Below, piece by piece: positions 1-10,521 of a stretch of 64,000 bases of DNA. Position 1 is the first letter of the stretch. Each line of letters opens with the position of its first letter. Position numbers and translations under genes: made by a program. Origin of the DNA: Plenodomus lindquistii (lineage: Eukaryota > Ascomycota > Dothideomycetes > Pleosporales > Leptosphaeriaceae); NCBI GenBank assembly GCA_025504975.1, contig JANUWI010000003.1:2418001-2482000 (forward strand), given 5' to 3'. The notes under the pieces are model-generated. The model had not been told where the DNA came from and did not search any database. It worked only from the letters and a program-made list of their open reading frames with translations.

Positions 1-204
1 CAGGTCTCAAGGCTAAACAGCAGCTACAAAGTTTCTATAGGTAGGCCAAAAATTGTTGGTGCGGCTTTGAGTGGCATTGATTCATTGGGAAGCCATACAG
101 AAAAGCGCCAGTACTGACAGATTCGAACTTGCCAACTTCCAGATTCCCATAGCAAAACTCTACAAGGACACCCATCACGGCCAGAGAACCAGAGAAGATG
201 CAAG

Positions 205-1209
205 GTGTCAGCCGAACCCAACATCTACCGAAATAAGTTCTGGTTCTGCATAAAAAACTGTCTGTCCATAGACCTGACCTGCAGGTCATGCACAGTAGAC
301 ACTACACCGACCCACGGTGATGACGGAGCCCTGATATATCGCATATATCCCTTTGGCAGCGCCACCACCAGATTTTCGCCCTCTCAAAGGCTGCGAGAAT
401 CCTTGCTTGCCATGGCTGTAGGTTGTTTGAACGCGAGCATGCTCGTGGTGGTACGTGTTAGGGATAGTTCTCAATTCGCTATAAGGATCAGGGACGCCAA
501 TGGCCAAGTTCGTTCCTGCGTAGAGACATCCGGGTTTCCTCTGCACTCAAACGTTTCAGAAGCTGAGTTCCTAAAAGCTTGCTGTGCTACATTCGAATTG
601 CATATCGATAGAGCTGCTGGTAAGATATCCCCCAGTCCCATAGACTTGCACGCCGTGTACCGCGTTAACTCTACTCAGGCGGCTCTTCCTGGTTGCCACT
701 GTGAGCCTCACAGCCTATTTGCATCGTCATCCTCCTGGCGGTGCACACCGTAGTTGACATGGTGCTTTTCCCCAGAATCTATGTGGTGCGCACGAATGAG
801 GCCACCAACGTGTTGACATTTGCAGAAAGGCGGGCGCTGCTAATGATAATCGCGTCCATTATGGCTAATCGGGCATCGTCGAAAAGCCTCGATAACGGGG
901 TCCAGGCCTGGCCTGATGCTGCCGGGGCTCACGTCAAGTTCCTTCCAAACCATCTTGAACAATTCAGGTCCAGAACTACTAATGGCACGGCTATAGGATG
1001 TGTATCTCTCAACCCACCATGGGTAGTATCCAGCAACTTCCCACTAGACAGATGATTTGGCCAGAACAATAAAGGGCTACCTTATTTGCAGCCAATAGCT
1101 GTCACTGGTCGCACAAGAACAAAGCGTAAGCCACTGTGTCATAACGTCCATCAACAAAGAATTCATCATGGGTCTGGGACTTCCGGCGAAGATTAGTGAA
1201 AAGTATTAG
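205..1209 (+). CDS. Hypothetical protein, possibly a decaying gene
   Basis: No family recognised. A three-exon model holds frame: 205-691, 754-1022 and 1099-1209, with introns of 62 and about 76 bp that have GT donors and AG acceptors and phases that match. It gives about 288 residues with no signal peptide or clear motif. The model stops at a TAG (1207-1209), but the same frame then stays open through a second TAG (1237-1239) to a TGA at 1279-1281. Both TAGs would be CAG if one C-to-T change is undone, the CpA-to-TpA change favoured by RIP. The gene may therefore be inactivated at its 3' end. The start ATG is the first in a long open frame and is not otherwise supported. Low confidence; the alternative is chance open frames in repeat-derived DNA. 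Confidence 0.3.
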
Positions 1210-1281
1210 GAGGAACTCAAGAAAGTTGAGATGAGGTAGCCCAAGGAGTCTATTCATCTATACAAACTCAAAACAGCCTGA

Positions 1282-1735
1282 TGAGAGGCGTGTTGGTGGA
1301 ATGATTGATTGATGGGGATGCGGGGGATCGTGGTATTTGGTGTGATGAATAGTGCTTTGAATTTTTTCTTGCCGGTGTGGTAGACGTTAGTATGTGAGAA
1401 TTCCCCCCAAAAAGAATCAAGGTTAATAAGTTAGCTATATCAATTGTTCAGCAATCCCTCCAGTGAAATAAACATTGCAGCACATCCCAGGCCGCTTGAT
1501 TTCAATAGCATGCATACCCATCATCATGTCTGAATCTGTCGACAAAAAAAGCACTACAGCCCCCTATTCCACTCCAGAGACTTGCGACAAGCTTTCAACG
1601 CCGAAACATGCCATCCCTTACGCTCTGAACCTCGTACTAGCTCCCATCCATTGAGATATCATGATATACATATACAGTCAAGAAAAAGAATGTCTACGCA
1701 AGCCTACTTGCTCGTTCTTTCTGCCCTCCATCATC
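1282..1735. other. Intergenic stretch
   Basis: This is the 3' flank of the PTA1 gene, which is read leftwards, and of the doubtful hypothetical gene, which is read rightwards. No coding potential or structured element was seen. Confidence 0.5.
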
Positions 1736-4339
1736 TCACGAAGCAGCTTTAACCTCAAGCGCCCCATTCGCACTCTCCTTAGCCAACTGGCCATCTTCCC
1801 CCTTGACAACCGGTACCGGCGTACCAGAAGCTTCATCACCCAGAACCTCGGGCCTCCACCTTGTGAGCAGCTTCCTCGCACTCGGTCTCGCACGCTCATT
1901 ATCCTTCCACATGTCCGCCAACACATCGACAACCATTGTCCTGACGGGCGGCCGGAACATGTACAAGTATTGCAGTACTCTGCAGGCGAGATCGATGCGT
2001 TCGGGGTCTTCTGCCATCTTCTTCATTCGCAGCAGGATCTCTGCGTCGATGGCGGGAATCTCGGAGAGGAAGCGGAGGAGAATTTTGTCCGTGTTTTCAA
2101 TGTAGGGGAGGAGTCCGTCGATGAGGCGGAGCGCACAGCGACGGTAGTTGCCTTGCGAAAGGTCCGATGTAGCGTGTCCGTTTGTAGATCCGTTTTCTGT
2201 TGAATTGTGGCTCGATTGCGCAATGACAATGTCATTGTACCATTCCTCGTTCAGCCAGGATATCGCAACGTCGATCCGCCTCTTCCAGTCATACATGATG
2301 TACTGATATAGCCCATCTCTGACAGCATCGCCAATCTTTTGGCTCCCTTTTGCGCTCTTAACTGCGTATTCGTCCTTGATGCCTTCGTCCGGATCTTCGA
2401 GGCCAGCGTTTGCGCGTGTAGCTAATCTTGAAAGTATGGTAACCCATGCATCCCGACCATAATCGCTCGCAGCTAATCGGTTAAAGCCACCTTTTGTCAC
2501 CTTGCTCTTTTGGTTCTCATCTACACTGCTCAGCATACCAAAGGCTCGATGGATTGTCAAATCGCCATACTTCTGGGCTTCTTGTTCTGATAGTGGAGGC
2601 GCATCGGGTAGCTTAAATGGCGCGAGAGGTGCAGCATGTCCGGTTTGTCGTTGCAGATCGGTCGGAGGAGCACCGTCGAGCTTATTGATGAGTTGCTCGG
2701 CGTCTTCTGGCTCAAAGTCGGGTTCGTATTCCTCTTCGTCATCTGCGTCAGGGGCTGCGGCAGCTTGTGCTTGCGCTTGCGCTGCAGATTGCTGCGCAGC
2801 TTCTCGACTTAATTTTGTGTATCGTGAGCGGACGACCTGCAAAAGTGTTAGCTCAACCCCCTGATAATGTGCAGAGATGACAGGTGCGTACGTTGATGGC
2901 CTGCTCAAGCTTGGCACCGTCTACTGACTGCAAGACGGGCACCACAATCCTAAGCAATTGTTCCGGATCCTTGAAAGCTTGTACATCGAAGTTCAAACTG
3001 TTGCCTTCGGAGTTCAAAGTGTATAATTGACGCCAGCTCACTGGTCCCGGTGGAAGTTCTTGGACGGGCGGTGGCCGCGGAGATGTCTCAGCCGCAACCA
3101 GGCGCTGCCTCTTGGCCTGATCGAGCCCGTCCGTAGGCTCACTGGGTGCCGGACGTTTGCGGCTAGATTCCTCAAAGACTTCTATCCGTGTACGGTGCAT
3201 TCGCTCGAGATATTGCTGTATTCGGCCGTTGATCGGGTTCTCGGGGTTTCTGCTACTGTAAGCTTAGTTGCTCGAGGCTAAGATGCCCATACATACCTCT
3301 TCATGATATTGACGAGCAGCGCCCGGGTTGTGCGTTCGATCGACTTTATGATGACCTTGTTCTTGGGGGTCATGGGCGAGTTGGCAAGCTTCAAGGGGTT
3401 GAAGTTGAAGATGCTGTTTAGGATCTTGTTGGCAGCAGCAGGACGTCGGTGGATAAGCAGGCCCAAGGTATTGAGGGTACCGGTAACGAGCAGACCATCA
3501 CTTTGATGTGTTAGACGAGTCTCAGCAATATGGCAATGGCTATCTAACCTGTGATCCCCATGTATGATATCCAGCAATCGGTCCAACAGCCCAAGCCCTT
3601 CTGCCTCGAGAACTCCATACGGTATGAGGGGGTGATCGCGGGGTACGAGGGCGAGTGAAATGTCGTTGTGATCGGGTCGCTGTCGAGGAATCAGTAGGCC
3701 GCATGTTTATCCGGCGGGGATTGTATTCACCCTGGGGTCCATGACGCCTGGCGTCTGTACCAAGACTACCTGCTGTAGGAATTTGACACAGCATATGCGG
3801 ATACCTGGCGGGGCGCTATCCAACCTGCGCAGAATGTTCGATTTAATGGCAGCCATAAGCTGCCAATGCTGAGCATCGTCGGGATGGGAGACACTGGGGC
3901 ACGTCCAAGTATGAGAGAGAGTTCATATCAAACAACGAGCGCATGCGGGCACAAGGGCAATCATAGGCGGTGCCACTCGCATCATTGCAAGGGGGGCTTC
4001 TATCTGAAGATGGGGGCGCACTTACGTGTGTCTGTAGACGAGCGGATACACGCTGGCGGCTGCCTGCACGGCGCTCGTTGTGACGCTCTTGTCGCCGACA
4101 TTCTCGAGATAGGCCTTGAGGGTAGCCAGCACGGAGGGCGCAGTGCTCTCCTTCACGTCTGACGGCCATGTGGGTGAGCCAAAGGCTTCAGCAAGAAAGT
4201 CGGCGCCCCACCGCTGTATTTCCATGGGCTGTTCTGCAGAGTAGCCAATGATGGGAAGCACGCCTGGTATGATGGTAGGATAATATCTACCGTCGCCCAA
4301 CGCGAGCGAGCGGGCCGAGTCCAGCTGCTGCATACTCAT
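1736..4339 (-). CDS. PTA1: Symplekin/PTA1, mRNA 3'-end processing scaffold
   Basis: Scaffold subunit of the nuclear cleavage and polyadenylation factor, which cuts and polyadenylates pre-mRNA. Six exons hold phase: 4339-4026, 3893-3731, 3679-3549, 3500-3297, 3255-2892 and 2836-1736, giving 758 residues. The N-terminal half is the helical-repeat SYMPK/PTA1 N domain; I recognise stretches such as HWQLMAAIKSNILRR and the RTTRALLVNIMKR segment. A charged linker with Ala/Gln-rich (about residue 405) and acidic EEEYEPDFEPED stretches follows, then the C-terminal helical part. The ATG used is followed by MSMQQLD and the upstream frame lacks a better start. The length fits fungal PTA1 (about 700-800 residues). 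It is divergent from COA3 across about 420 bp. Family assignment is from recognised sequence; exon ends are inferred from splice signals. Confidence 0.9.
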
Positions 4340-4760
4340 GATGGCGGTGGTCGAGTGCAGCGCACAGCTCACGGGGGGCTGGGCTGGGCTTCTCGGAGTG
4401 CGGTTGAGTATGGGTGACGCTTGTTGTTCACGCGCGAGATGCAATCAGACTAAAGAGCGCGACAAAGCCCGAATACACGCCAACAAGGGCGCTCTCCCAT
4501 TCCCAACTAAGCTAACAGTCAAGAGGCGAGTGAGTGTGGGGAAGAGAAGGGAAGGGATGCGCGACTGGCGGGCGGCGAAGTTGGTGTTGATGTTGGTGTG
4601 AGGAGTGACGCGCATGGTTTGGCGCAGGAGCGAGGATCGTCCGCAACGACATGCCAAGCCGTGCTAGCGCGTGGAACCTCACCACCGCGGCCATTGGGGA
4701 GACGCCCGACGCTCGTGCCTTCCCCGCCAGAAACACTTTGGGAGTCGCAGACACGCCACC
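4340..4760. promoter_or_regulatory. Divergent promoter PTA1 / COA3
   Basis: Gene-free spacer between two genes read away from each other, so it must hold both 5' regions. No TATA box was picked out. The COA3 start sits in a strong initiation context (GCCACCATGG). Confidence 0.5.
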
Positions 4761-5147
4761 ATGGGATAGTGAGTCTGCGCACACGCTGCATGGGCACGGT
4801 GGTGCAGTGCTGACGAGGAGCAGTAAGCCATTCCAGTCAACCTACTATGACGCGCGCATGCGGGCCTCACCAGCCCTGCTGCGTGCTCGAGCGCCGTACC
4901 TGGTCAAGAACACCATCACGGGAGCCGCCATCTGCACTCTCGTCATTGGTATCTGTATGCTTCACCCGTCCCATTCCATGCATGTATAGACAACCGTCTC
5001 ACTCTGCCAGACACATACACCATCCAAGCCATCTCCCAAGACGAATTCGAAGACGTTATCGTGCCCGACCAGCCAGCCCAGCAATCTGCACAGCAGCCGT
5101 TGGGCACCGTGGCAGCGGTCCAGGAAGCCAATGCTGCACGGAAATAG
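4761..5147 (+). CDS. COA3: COA3, cytochrome c oxidase assembly factor
   Basis: Small mitochondrial inner-membrane protein that regulates COX1 translation and cytochrome oxidase assembly. Three exons, 4761-4768, 4824-4954 and 5011-5147, give 91 residues. The first coding exon is only 8 nt: an ATG in a perfect Kozak context, then a GTGAGT donor. The intron ends at CAG after a CTGAC branch-like site, and only this reading joins the frame to the conserved YYDARMRASPALLRARAPYL stretch (residues 10-29). One membrane helix follows (about residues 33-51), then an acidic DEFEDVIVPD segment typical of the family. A longer reading from an ATG at 4651 stays open but adds about 50 low-complexity residues foreign to COA3. 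It is convergent with the copper ATPase gene, 277 bp away. Confidence 0.88.
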
Positions 5148-5424
5148 GGGCGACTGTAAGTTGGTGTATAAAAGACTGTATGCATTGGCCTGGCGCAATA
5201 TTAGGGAAATACCACTGTTCGAATAATCGCGAATCGTCTCCTACATCTGCATGAAGACACTGTTTTGCAGGCAACCTGATGGCCATGTGGAGTTGCTACT
5301 ACGTATAGATGCTTGACGTGCAGAGCTAGAATGAGTATTGGGCCTGTCAAGGGGACCTACTGACCAGAGATGGACTTCAACCCTGTATCCTCCTCTTAGC
5401 GCTATAGACACACCATGCCCCAAC

Positions 5425-8400
5425 CTACACCACCTCATCCTCCCTCTCCTCCCGCCCCGCTTTCATCTCAGGCCTTGCACGAAACCCAATCCCCGGGACA
5501 CGACTCCTCAGCGCCAAACTGCTACAAACCACACTCACGCTACTCAACGCCATAGCCAAACTCGCCCATACAGGATCCAGTCGAATGTGCTTCGTGCCAC
5601 TGCTCTCCATGGCCACGTCACCCTCCATACCCATGCCTTCGTGATGCATACTCATCGTCTTGGTTCCAGTTTTGATTGGGAACAAAACACCAGCCGCGAT
5701 GGGCATAGCGACGAGATTGTAGACGAGTGCCCATCCAAAGTTGAAGTACACGCGTCGAAACACAATGCGAGATAGATCGTGCAGTGTGAGGATAGTGGTG
5801 AGACGACTGTTGATCAGAATGAATGATGAAGAAGAGAGTGCAATGTCCGAGCCACTGCCTACTGCGATACTCAGATCTGCCGTTGAAAGCGCTGGCGCAT
5901 CGTTGATGCCATCCCCAACCATGGCGATAGTGGCACGCTTCGTGTTTTCGCTTGTTAATGGTAACCAATTGGAGATGCCGAACAGGCCCGTTTTATTCGG
6001 CTTCTTCAACGTCTGTTGGAGATACTTAATCTTCTCGGCCTTCTGATCCGGAAGTACGCCAGCAATGATGTTCGAGGTAGGAATGCCAAGTTGCGCACCT
6101 ACTGCGTTCGCGGTGATTGCATTGTCTCCAGAGAGCATCCATACGTCGATATTGCGCTTCTTTAGTGCGTCGACTACGCCTGCTGCTTCTGGACGGAGAG
6201 GGTCTGCAATGGAAAATATGCACGCTAGAGTCCATGTTGGTGTGCCCGGTACCACTGTCTTAGTGGCTGGTATTGCCGCCGAGTGATCAGACCTGTCTGG
6301 AAATGACTGAGACACTTCCGAATAGTCCTTCAATGACTCTGGTAGCTTTAGGGAAAGGAGTGCAACGGAATGCCCCTGCGCTTTCCAGCCCTGAAGAGTC
6401 GCAGCGTTCTCAGCTGAAATTTCAACGTGATGGTCAGCCATGTAACTCTCATTGCCAATGATAGCTGTGATCTCAGTTGTGTCAACGCGGAACCTGCCCT
6501 TCAAGCCCTTCCCAGGCACTTCGTCGACGTTGATCGCTAACGGTGCATCGTGGATATGCTGATCGCAGAAGGATAACAGGGCGCGAGAGATAGGGTGACT
6601 ACTGTTTTCTTCCAGAGCTTTCACAATTCCAAGCACCAGACTGCTGTTATAGGGGCCAGTAAAAGCATGGTTTGCCACGGCTGGATCACCACCTTGGGTG
6701 AGTGTGCCAGTCTTGTCGAAAACGATGCAATCTACTGAGCTGGCCTCCTGGAAGGCTTCGCCACCACCTCGAACGAGAATACCGTGTTTGGCGGCCAGTC
6801 CTCCGCCCACAAACAGTGCCGTCGGCGCTGCCAATCCAATTCCACATGGACAGGCAATGACAAATACCGCAATGGCAAAGCGTAGCGACCACAACGCCCA
6901 CCCGCCTGCGCTTTCATTCTTCCAGTCTTTGGGAATAGCGCCTGTGACTCCGAGGATGAGCCAAACAAGCCAAGTCGTAATGGCAACAGCGATGACAAAA
7001 GGAACAAAATGCGCGGTGATTGTATCTGCGACTCGTTCAACTGGCGCTCGGCGTGTCTGGCCTTCTCGAACCGCATTGATGATCTGGTCTAGCATTGAAT
7101 TGCCGGATACTGACGTGATACGGATCTTGACCGGAGCGCCCTTGTTCACCGTGCCGGAGTACACAGTGTCACCCTCTTCCTTCTTGACAGGGCGAGATTC
7201 TCCAGTTAAGCTAGACTCATCAAACGTGGCATTGCCATCAAGGACTGTCCCGTCGAATGGTGGCGATGTGCCGTGATGTACACGAACAACATCTCCAAAC
7301 TCGAGGAGATCGGTCGCGATCTTGCTATCTCCATTCTCTGTGTCGACGAGGATGGCTTCAGTCGGACGAAGTTTTCCAAGCGAGGTTACAGCGTCGCCTG
7401 TCTTCGCCTTACTGTATGCTTCGAGAAACCGCCCTATGAGCAAGAACATCGTCAGGAATACTACTGCGTCAAAGTACGAATCTGTCATTGAGCCAGACGA
7501 CTTCTTCGTTGCAGCCAGAGCCAACTCCGCAACGGATGCCAAGTAGGCGATAGTTGTGCCCAACGAGATGAGCATGTTCATACTTCCAAACCGTATGAAG
7601 CGGTGCATAAAAGGCGTTCGACTTCCCGGTCTCCACATGGCTTTGAGTTCCTTGATTGCGCGGCGGTGAAACGTGTCAGCTGCAAAGAAGTAGATAGGTG
7701 TAGCCAGAATGAACAGCGCCCAGCTCAATCGATTGACGTTTCCAGCCCACATTTTCCCCATCATGTACGTGCGGACGGAATTTTTATCGTCAACAAGGCT
7801 CATCAAGACAATGCCGAGAACGAAAGTCGGAATAGCAATGATGATGCAGAGTATCAGCCGGAAAAGAATGCGTTTTCGCTCTTCAGCATGCATCTCTCGG
7901 GCCCTCTCTTCAAGCGTAAGGGGATGATATATTGATGGCTCAAAAGCGGGATTTGTGCTCCTGATTATTTCAAAGATGTGCCGGATCGTCAGGTTGGCTG
8001 GGTTTGGCGTGTATGTGACTCGTAGTAGTGGCTTCGTGGCCGATGGAAGTGGTTCCTCAATCGCAATAGCGTCTCGTGAAGTATAGATCTCCTTGAGCTT
8101 TAGCATAACATTTTGCGGGCAATGATGGCAAAACATTCCCTCGATCCGTATTATGACTGTTCTGGTTGTTGTGTCCATTGACTGGTCCTTGGCCGGAACA
8201 ACGTTATCCAAAGACGCTTCATAGCCGATGTCCTCGATGGTCTCTTGGATCTCCGGTATGTGCTCCTTCCCCTTGAAGACGATAGAGGCACTGTTTGACA
8301 CCAGATTGATATCGACTTGTTCGATCCATGTGAAGGGTGTCAATGCCCTGGTGACACTTCCAACGCATGCAGCACAGGTAAGGCCTCCGAGAGCGTACGT

Positions 8401-9282
8401 GGCACGCCATCTGTCTGGTTTCGGCTTGAGCGTTTGTGTTGTTTGTGGGCTCGAAATCTCCTCCAGCTTCTCCACGACGACATCGAAGCCACAATCTTCA
8501 ATAGTCTCAACGATTTCATCGCACCTGTTCTTGCCTTGGAAGACCACAATCCCACTACTTGTCAGAAGGTTGATGTTTACGCTCTGTACCCAGGGGTGTT
8601 GTTCTATACCGTGTGTGATAGCGCCAACGCAAGCACTACATGTCATACCAGAGAGCGCGAGACTTGCCCTGTAGACATTCGAAGGTGACGTAGGATCGAC
8701 TACTATGGCGACAAACGACTCAGATGCCGAGGATTTTGGCTCAAGCAATAGCGAGCCATCGTAGCTAGCTCTAGATGAGGCGGTGACGATCGGCGCTGGC
8801 TTAAAATCTGCCTCTTCTCTGCTGTTGATCGCGAGACTTACTCCACCTTCTTCTCTCTTGCACTGTTCGCATTGCTGGACGTGTAGTTCCTTCTTGCGCA
8901 TCGCGTCACTCGTGCCGTCAAGGCCCTGAGGGTGGATCCAACTCGATACTGCGTGCTCTAGGCTAGAATGCCACTCTCTCCCCTGGTCCTTCACCTCGAC
9001 TGAGTGTTCAAGGGCGTTCTTTTCTTGGAACAGACTGTGGATCTCGAATCCAGCAACCTCGAGTGACTCCGCGATATCGCTGGCTACAAGGAATGCAGAA
9101 TGGTGTACAACAACGGAATGCGAAACAATAGAGACAAAAATGCTTTGAGGAGCGGGTGTGAGGGCGCCTAAGGCAGTTGTGATAGCCTCTACACATGATG
9201 GGCAGTGTAGATTGGATATGAACAAGGTGGAGGTGGTGCTTTCCTCTTGCGGAACGCGCAATTTGGGAATAGTAGATGACAT
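5425..9282 (-). CDS. Copper-transporting P1B-type ATPase with four HMA domains
   Basis: Pumps Cu(I) across a membrane using ATP, either into the secretory pathway (Ccc2/ATP7 role) or out of the cell (CrpA/Pca1 role). Single exon, 1285 residues. Metal-binding Cys pairs lie at 27/30, 215/218, 303/306 and 385/388, the last in a GMFCHHCP context; an additional CEQC pair is near 138-141. The catalytic core has TGES (about 694), the metal site CPCG in the membrane (about 810), phosphorylated DKTGT (about 855), a SHPISRALL segment containing the HP motif, and GDGINDAPAL (about 1124). The C-terminal tail is rich in Arg and Glu. The four HMA domains and the CHHC form of the last one make me lean towards the detoxifying CrpA type, but this is inference. 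The lack of introns over 3.9 kb is unusual beside its neighbours. Confidence 0.95.
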   Translation of the reverse strand: MSSTIPKLRVPQEESTTSTLFISNLHCPSCVEAITTALGALTPAPQSIFVSIVSHSVVVHHSAFLVASDIAESLEVAGFEIHSLFQEKNALEHSVEVKDQGREWHSSLEHAVSSWIHPQGLDGTSDAMRKKELHVQQCEQCKREEGGVSLAINSREEADFKPAPIVTASSRASYDGSLLLEPKSSASESFVAIVVDPTSPSNVYRASLALSGMTCSACVGAITHGIEQHPWVQSVNINLLTSSGIVVFQGKNRCDEIVETIEDCGFDVVVEKLEEISSPQTTQTLKPKPDRWRATYALGGLTCAACVGSVTRALTPFTWIEQVDINLVSNSASIVFKGKEHIPEIQETIEDIGYEASLDNVVPAKDQSMDTTTRTVIIRIEGMFCHHCPQNVMLKLKEIYTSRDAIAIEEPLPSATKPLLRVTYTPNPANLTIRHIFEIIRSTNPAFEPSIYHPLTLEERAREMHAEERKRILFRLILCIIIAIPTFVLGIVLMSLVDDKNSVRTYMMGKMWAGNVNRLSWALFILATPIYFFAADTFHRRAIKELKAMWRPGSRTPFMHRFIRFGSMNMLISLGTTIAYLASVAELALAATKKSSGSMTDSYFDAVVFLTMFLLIGRFLEAYSKAKTGDAVTSLGKLRPTEAILVDTENGDSKIATDLLEFGDVVRVHHGTSPPFDGTVLDGNATFDESSLTGESRPVKKEEGDTVYSGTVNKGAPVKIRITSVSGNSMLDQIINAVREGQTRRAPVERVADTITAHFVPFVIAVAITTWLVWLILGVTGAIPKDWKNESAGGWALWSLRFAIAVFVIACPCGIGLAAPTALFVGGGLAAKHGILVRGGGEAFQEASSVDCIVFDKTGTLTQGGDPAVANHAFTGPYNSSLVLGIVKALEENSSHPISRALLSFCDQHIHDAPLAINVDEVPGKGLKGRFRVDTTEITAIIGNESYMADHHVEISAENAATLQGWKAQGHSVALLSLKLPESLKDYSEVSQSFPDRSDHSAAIPATKTVVPGTPTWTLACIFSIADPLRPEAAGVVDALKKRNIDVWMLSGDNAITANAVGAQLGIPTSNIIAGVLPDQKAEKIKYLQQTLKKPNKTGLFGISNWLPLTSENTKRATIAMVGDGINDAPALSTADLSIAVGSGSDIALSSSSFILINSRLTTILTLHDLSRIVFRRVYFNFGWALVYNLVAMPIAAGVLFPIKTGTKTMSMHHEGMGMEGDVAMESSGTKHIRLDPVWASLAMALSSVSVVCSSLALRSRVPGIGFRARPEMKAGREEREDEVV

Positions 9283-10521
9283 AGCGACCAGATCTCGTTA
9301 GTGTTCAGCTCGTCGTACGATATCTCGGTTCCAGGTTTCGTTGGCAGCTGTCGTGCACTCGTCGGTGTTTCGGTTAATGTTAAAGTGAGTACAAGCTGGG
9401 GATGTGGCCACCGGTTGTCGTGGAGCAATCAAAGCAATCAAGGAAGCGACTCGGCACTGATGGAAGAAGGAACAATATAGCGCCCCACTTGGGATATTTG
9501 CAGAAGAAAAGAGATGTTAATATATCAAGCCTGGAATAATCTGATACAATTTCCTTATCTCCTTCCCCGCTGATCGTACTCCTGTGGCGGCCGCACATTT
9601 CGCGCATCACGCAAGTTTGAGTGGGTCAACCCGTCCGCACAAACAGCGCAGTGTCTTTCTTGCCAAATGCTTGTACGCGATACGTCAAGCCGCTGTCACA
9701 ACACATGCGTGACTCAGGCCAAGCTTCATGAGAACGATCGCGTGATGCTATGCCTACAGACAATTGAAAACGTAAGATCTTCGTCAACATACCTAACGTT
9801 CTCGCTTCCGGAGCTGGCTATACTACGCTGATAGGTGCCATGACCGTCTTCGTACTATCAAGCGTTGTCAACTCATCAATTTGAAAATACCAATATGTGA
9901 TGTGGGTCATCACATGTTTGGTGCTACATAAGAAGAAAACGCCACCAGAAGTTGTGTGATACCTACCATAGGTAAAGCCCAAAAAGTGCCACACATTAAA
10001 GATATGTTAGGGATAACATAGAATTCTCGCGACATAACGTATCGTCGATGAGTAGTACGCTTTTGAAGCATCGTGTACTATTGCAGGCTCTTCAGTCCAG
10101 TATAGGTGTGCAATAGTGTCCAGGTTTCTGAGGATGTAAGCATCAAAAGATACAAGATCCTTCGAGGTTTGCGGGGCATGACAGCCACACTGATAGTTCT
10201 TGCATTCTCAACCATTGACGGCAGAGTGCGGCATCGAACATATGCTCCGAGCCGGGCTTCACACAATGTTAGTTGCTGTGGCGTCGCCCAAGCGGTCAGC
10301 CGTCGCAGAATGGGCGTATGATAAACAAGGTTCAATGCTACGCCCAGTAAGCATACGAGTTGAAGAGATAAGCTATAGTCGCATCGGGCATATCTGAAAT
10401 CAGAACCAGGGTATGTTGCATATGACCGATCGTAACAGAAAAGGAAAGATCATCTGGGGACCAAAGGAAACAAGTCGAATCTGCATGAGGTCCATCCATT
10501 ACAACAAGGATCCGTCACAGA
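9283..10521. other. Intergenic stretch, 1.2 kb
   Basis: Upstream region of the copper ATPase (right-to-left reading) and 3' flank of the SLC6-like symporter. No conserved coding segment was found on either strand. It contains an 8 bp inverted repeat with a 5 bp spacer at 9895-9915, about 610 bp upstream of the ATPase start, which could be a dimer-binding site; no known site is assigned. Confidence 0.5.

Noticed and set aside
4769..4823. Splicing the COA3 intron onto the upstream frame from 4651
   Set aside because: The 55 bp intron shifts that frame away from the conserved block; only the 4761 start is in phase.
4651..4989. Single-exon reading of COA3 from ATG 4651
   Set aside because: It adds foreign residues and breaks off before the conserved C-terminus; the three-exon model fits the family and splice sites.
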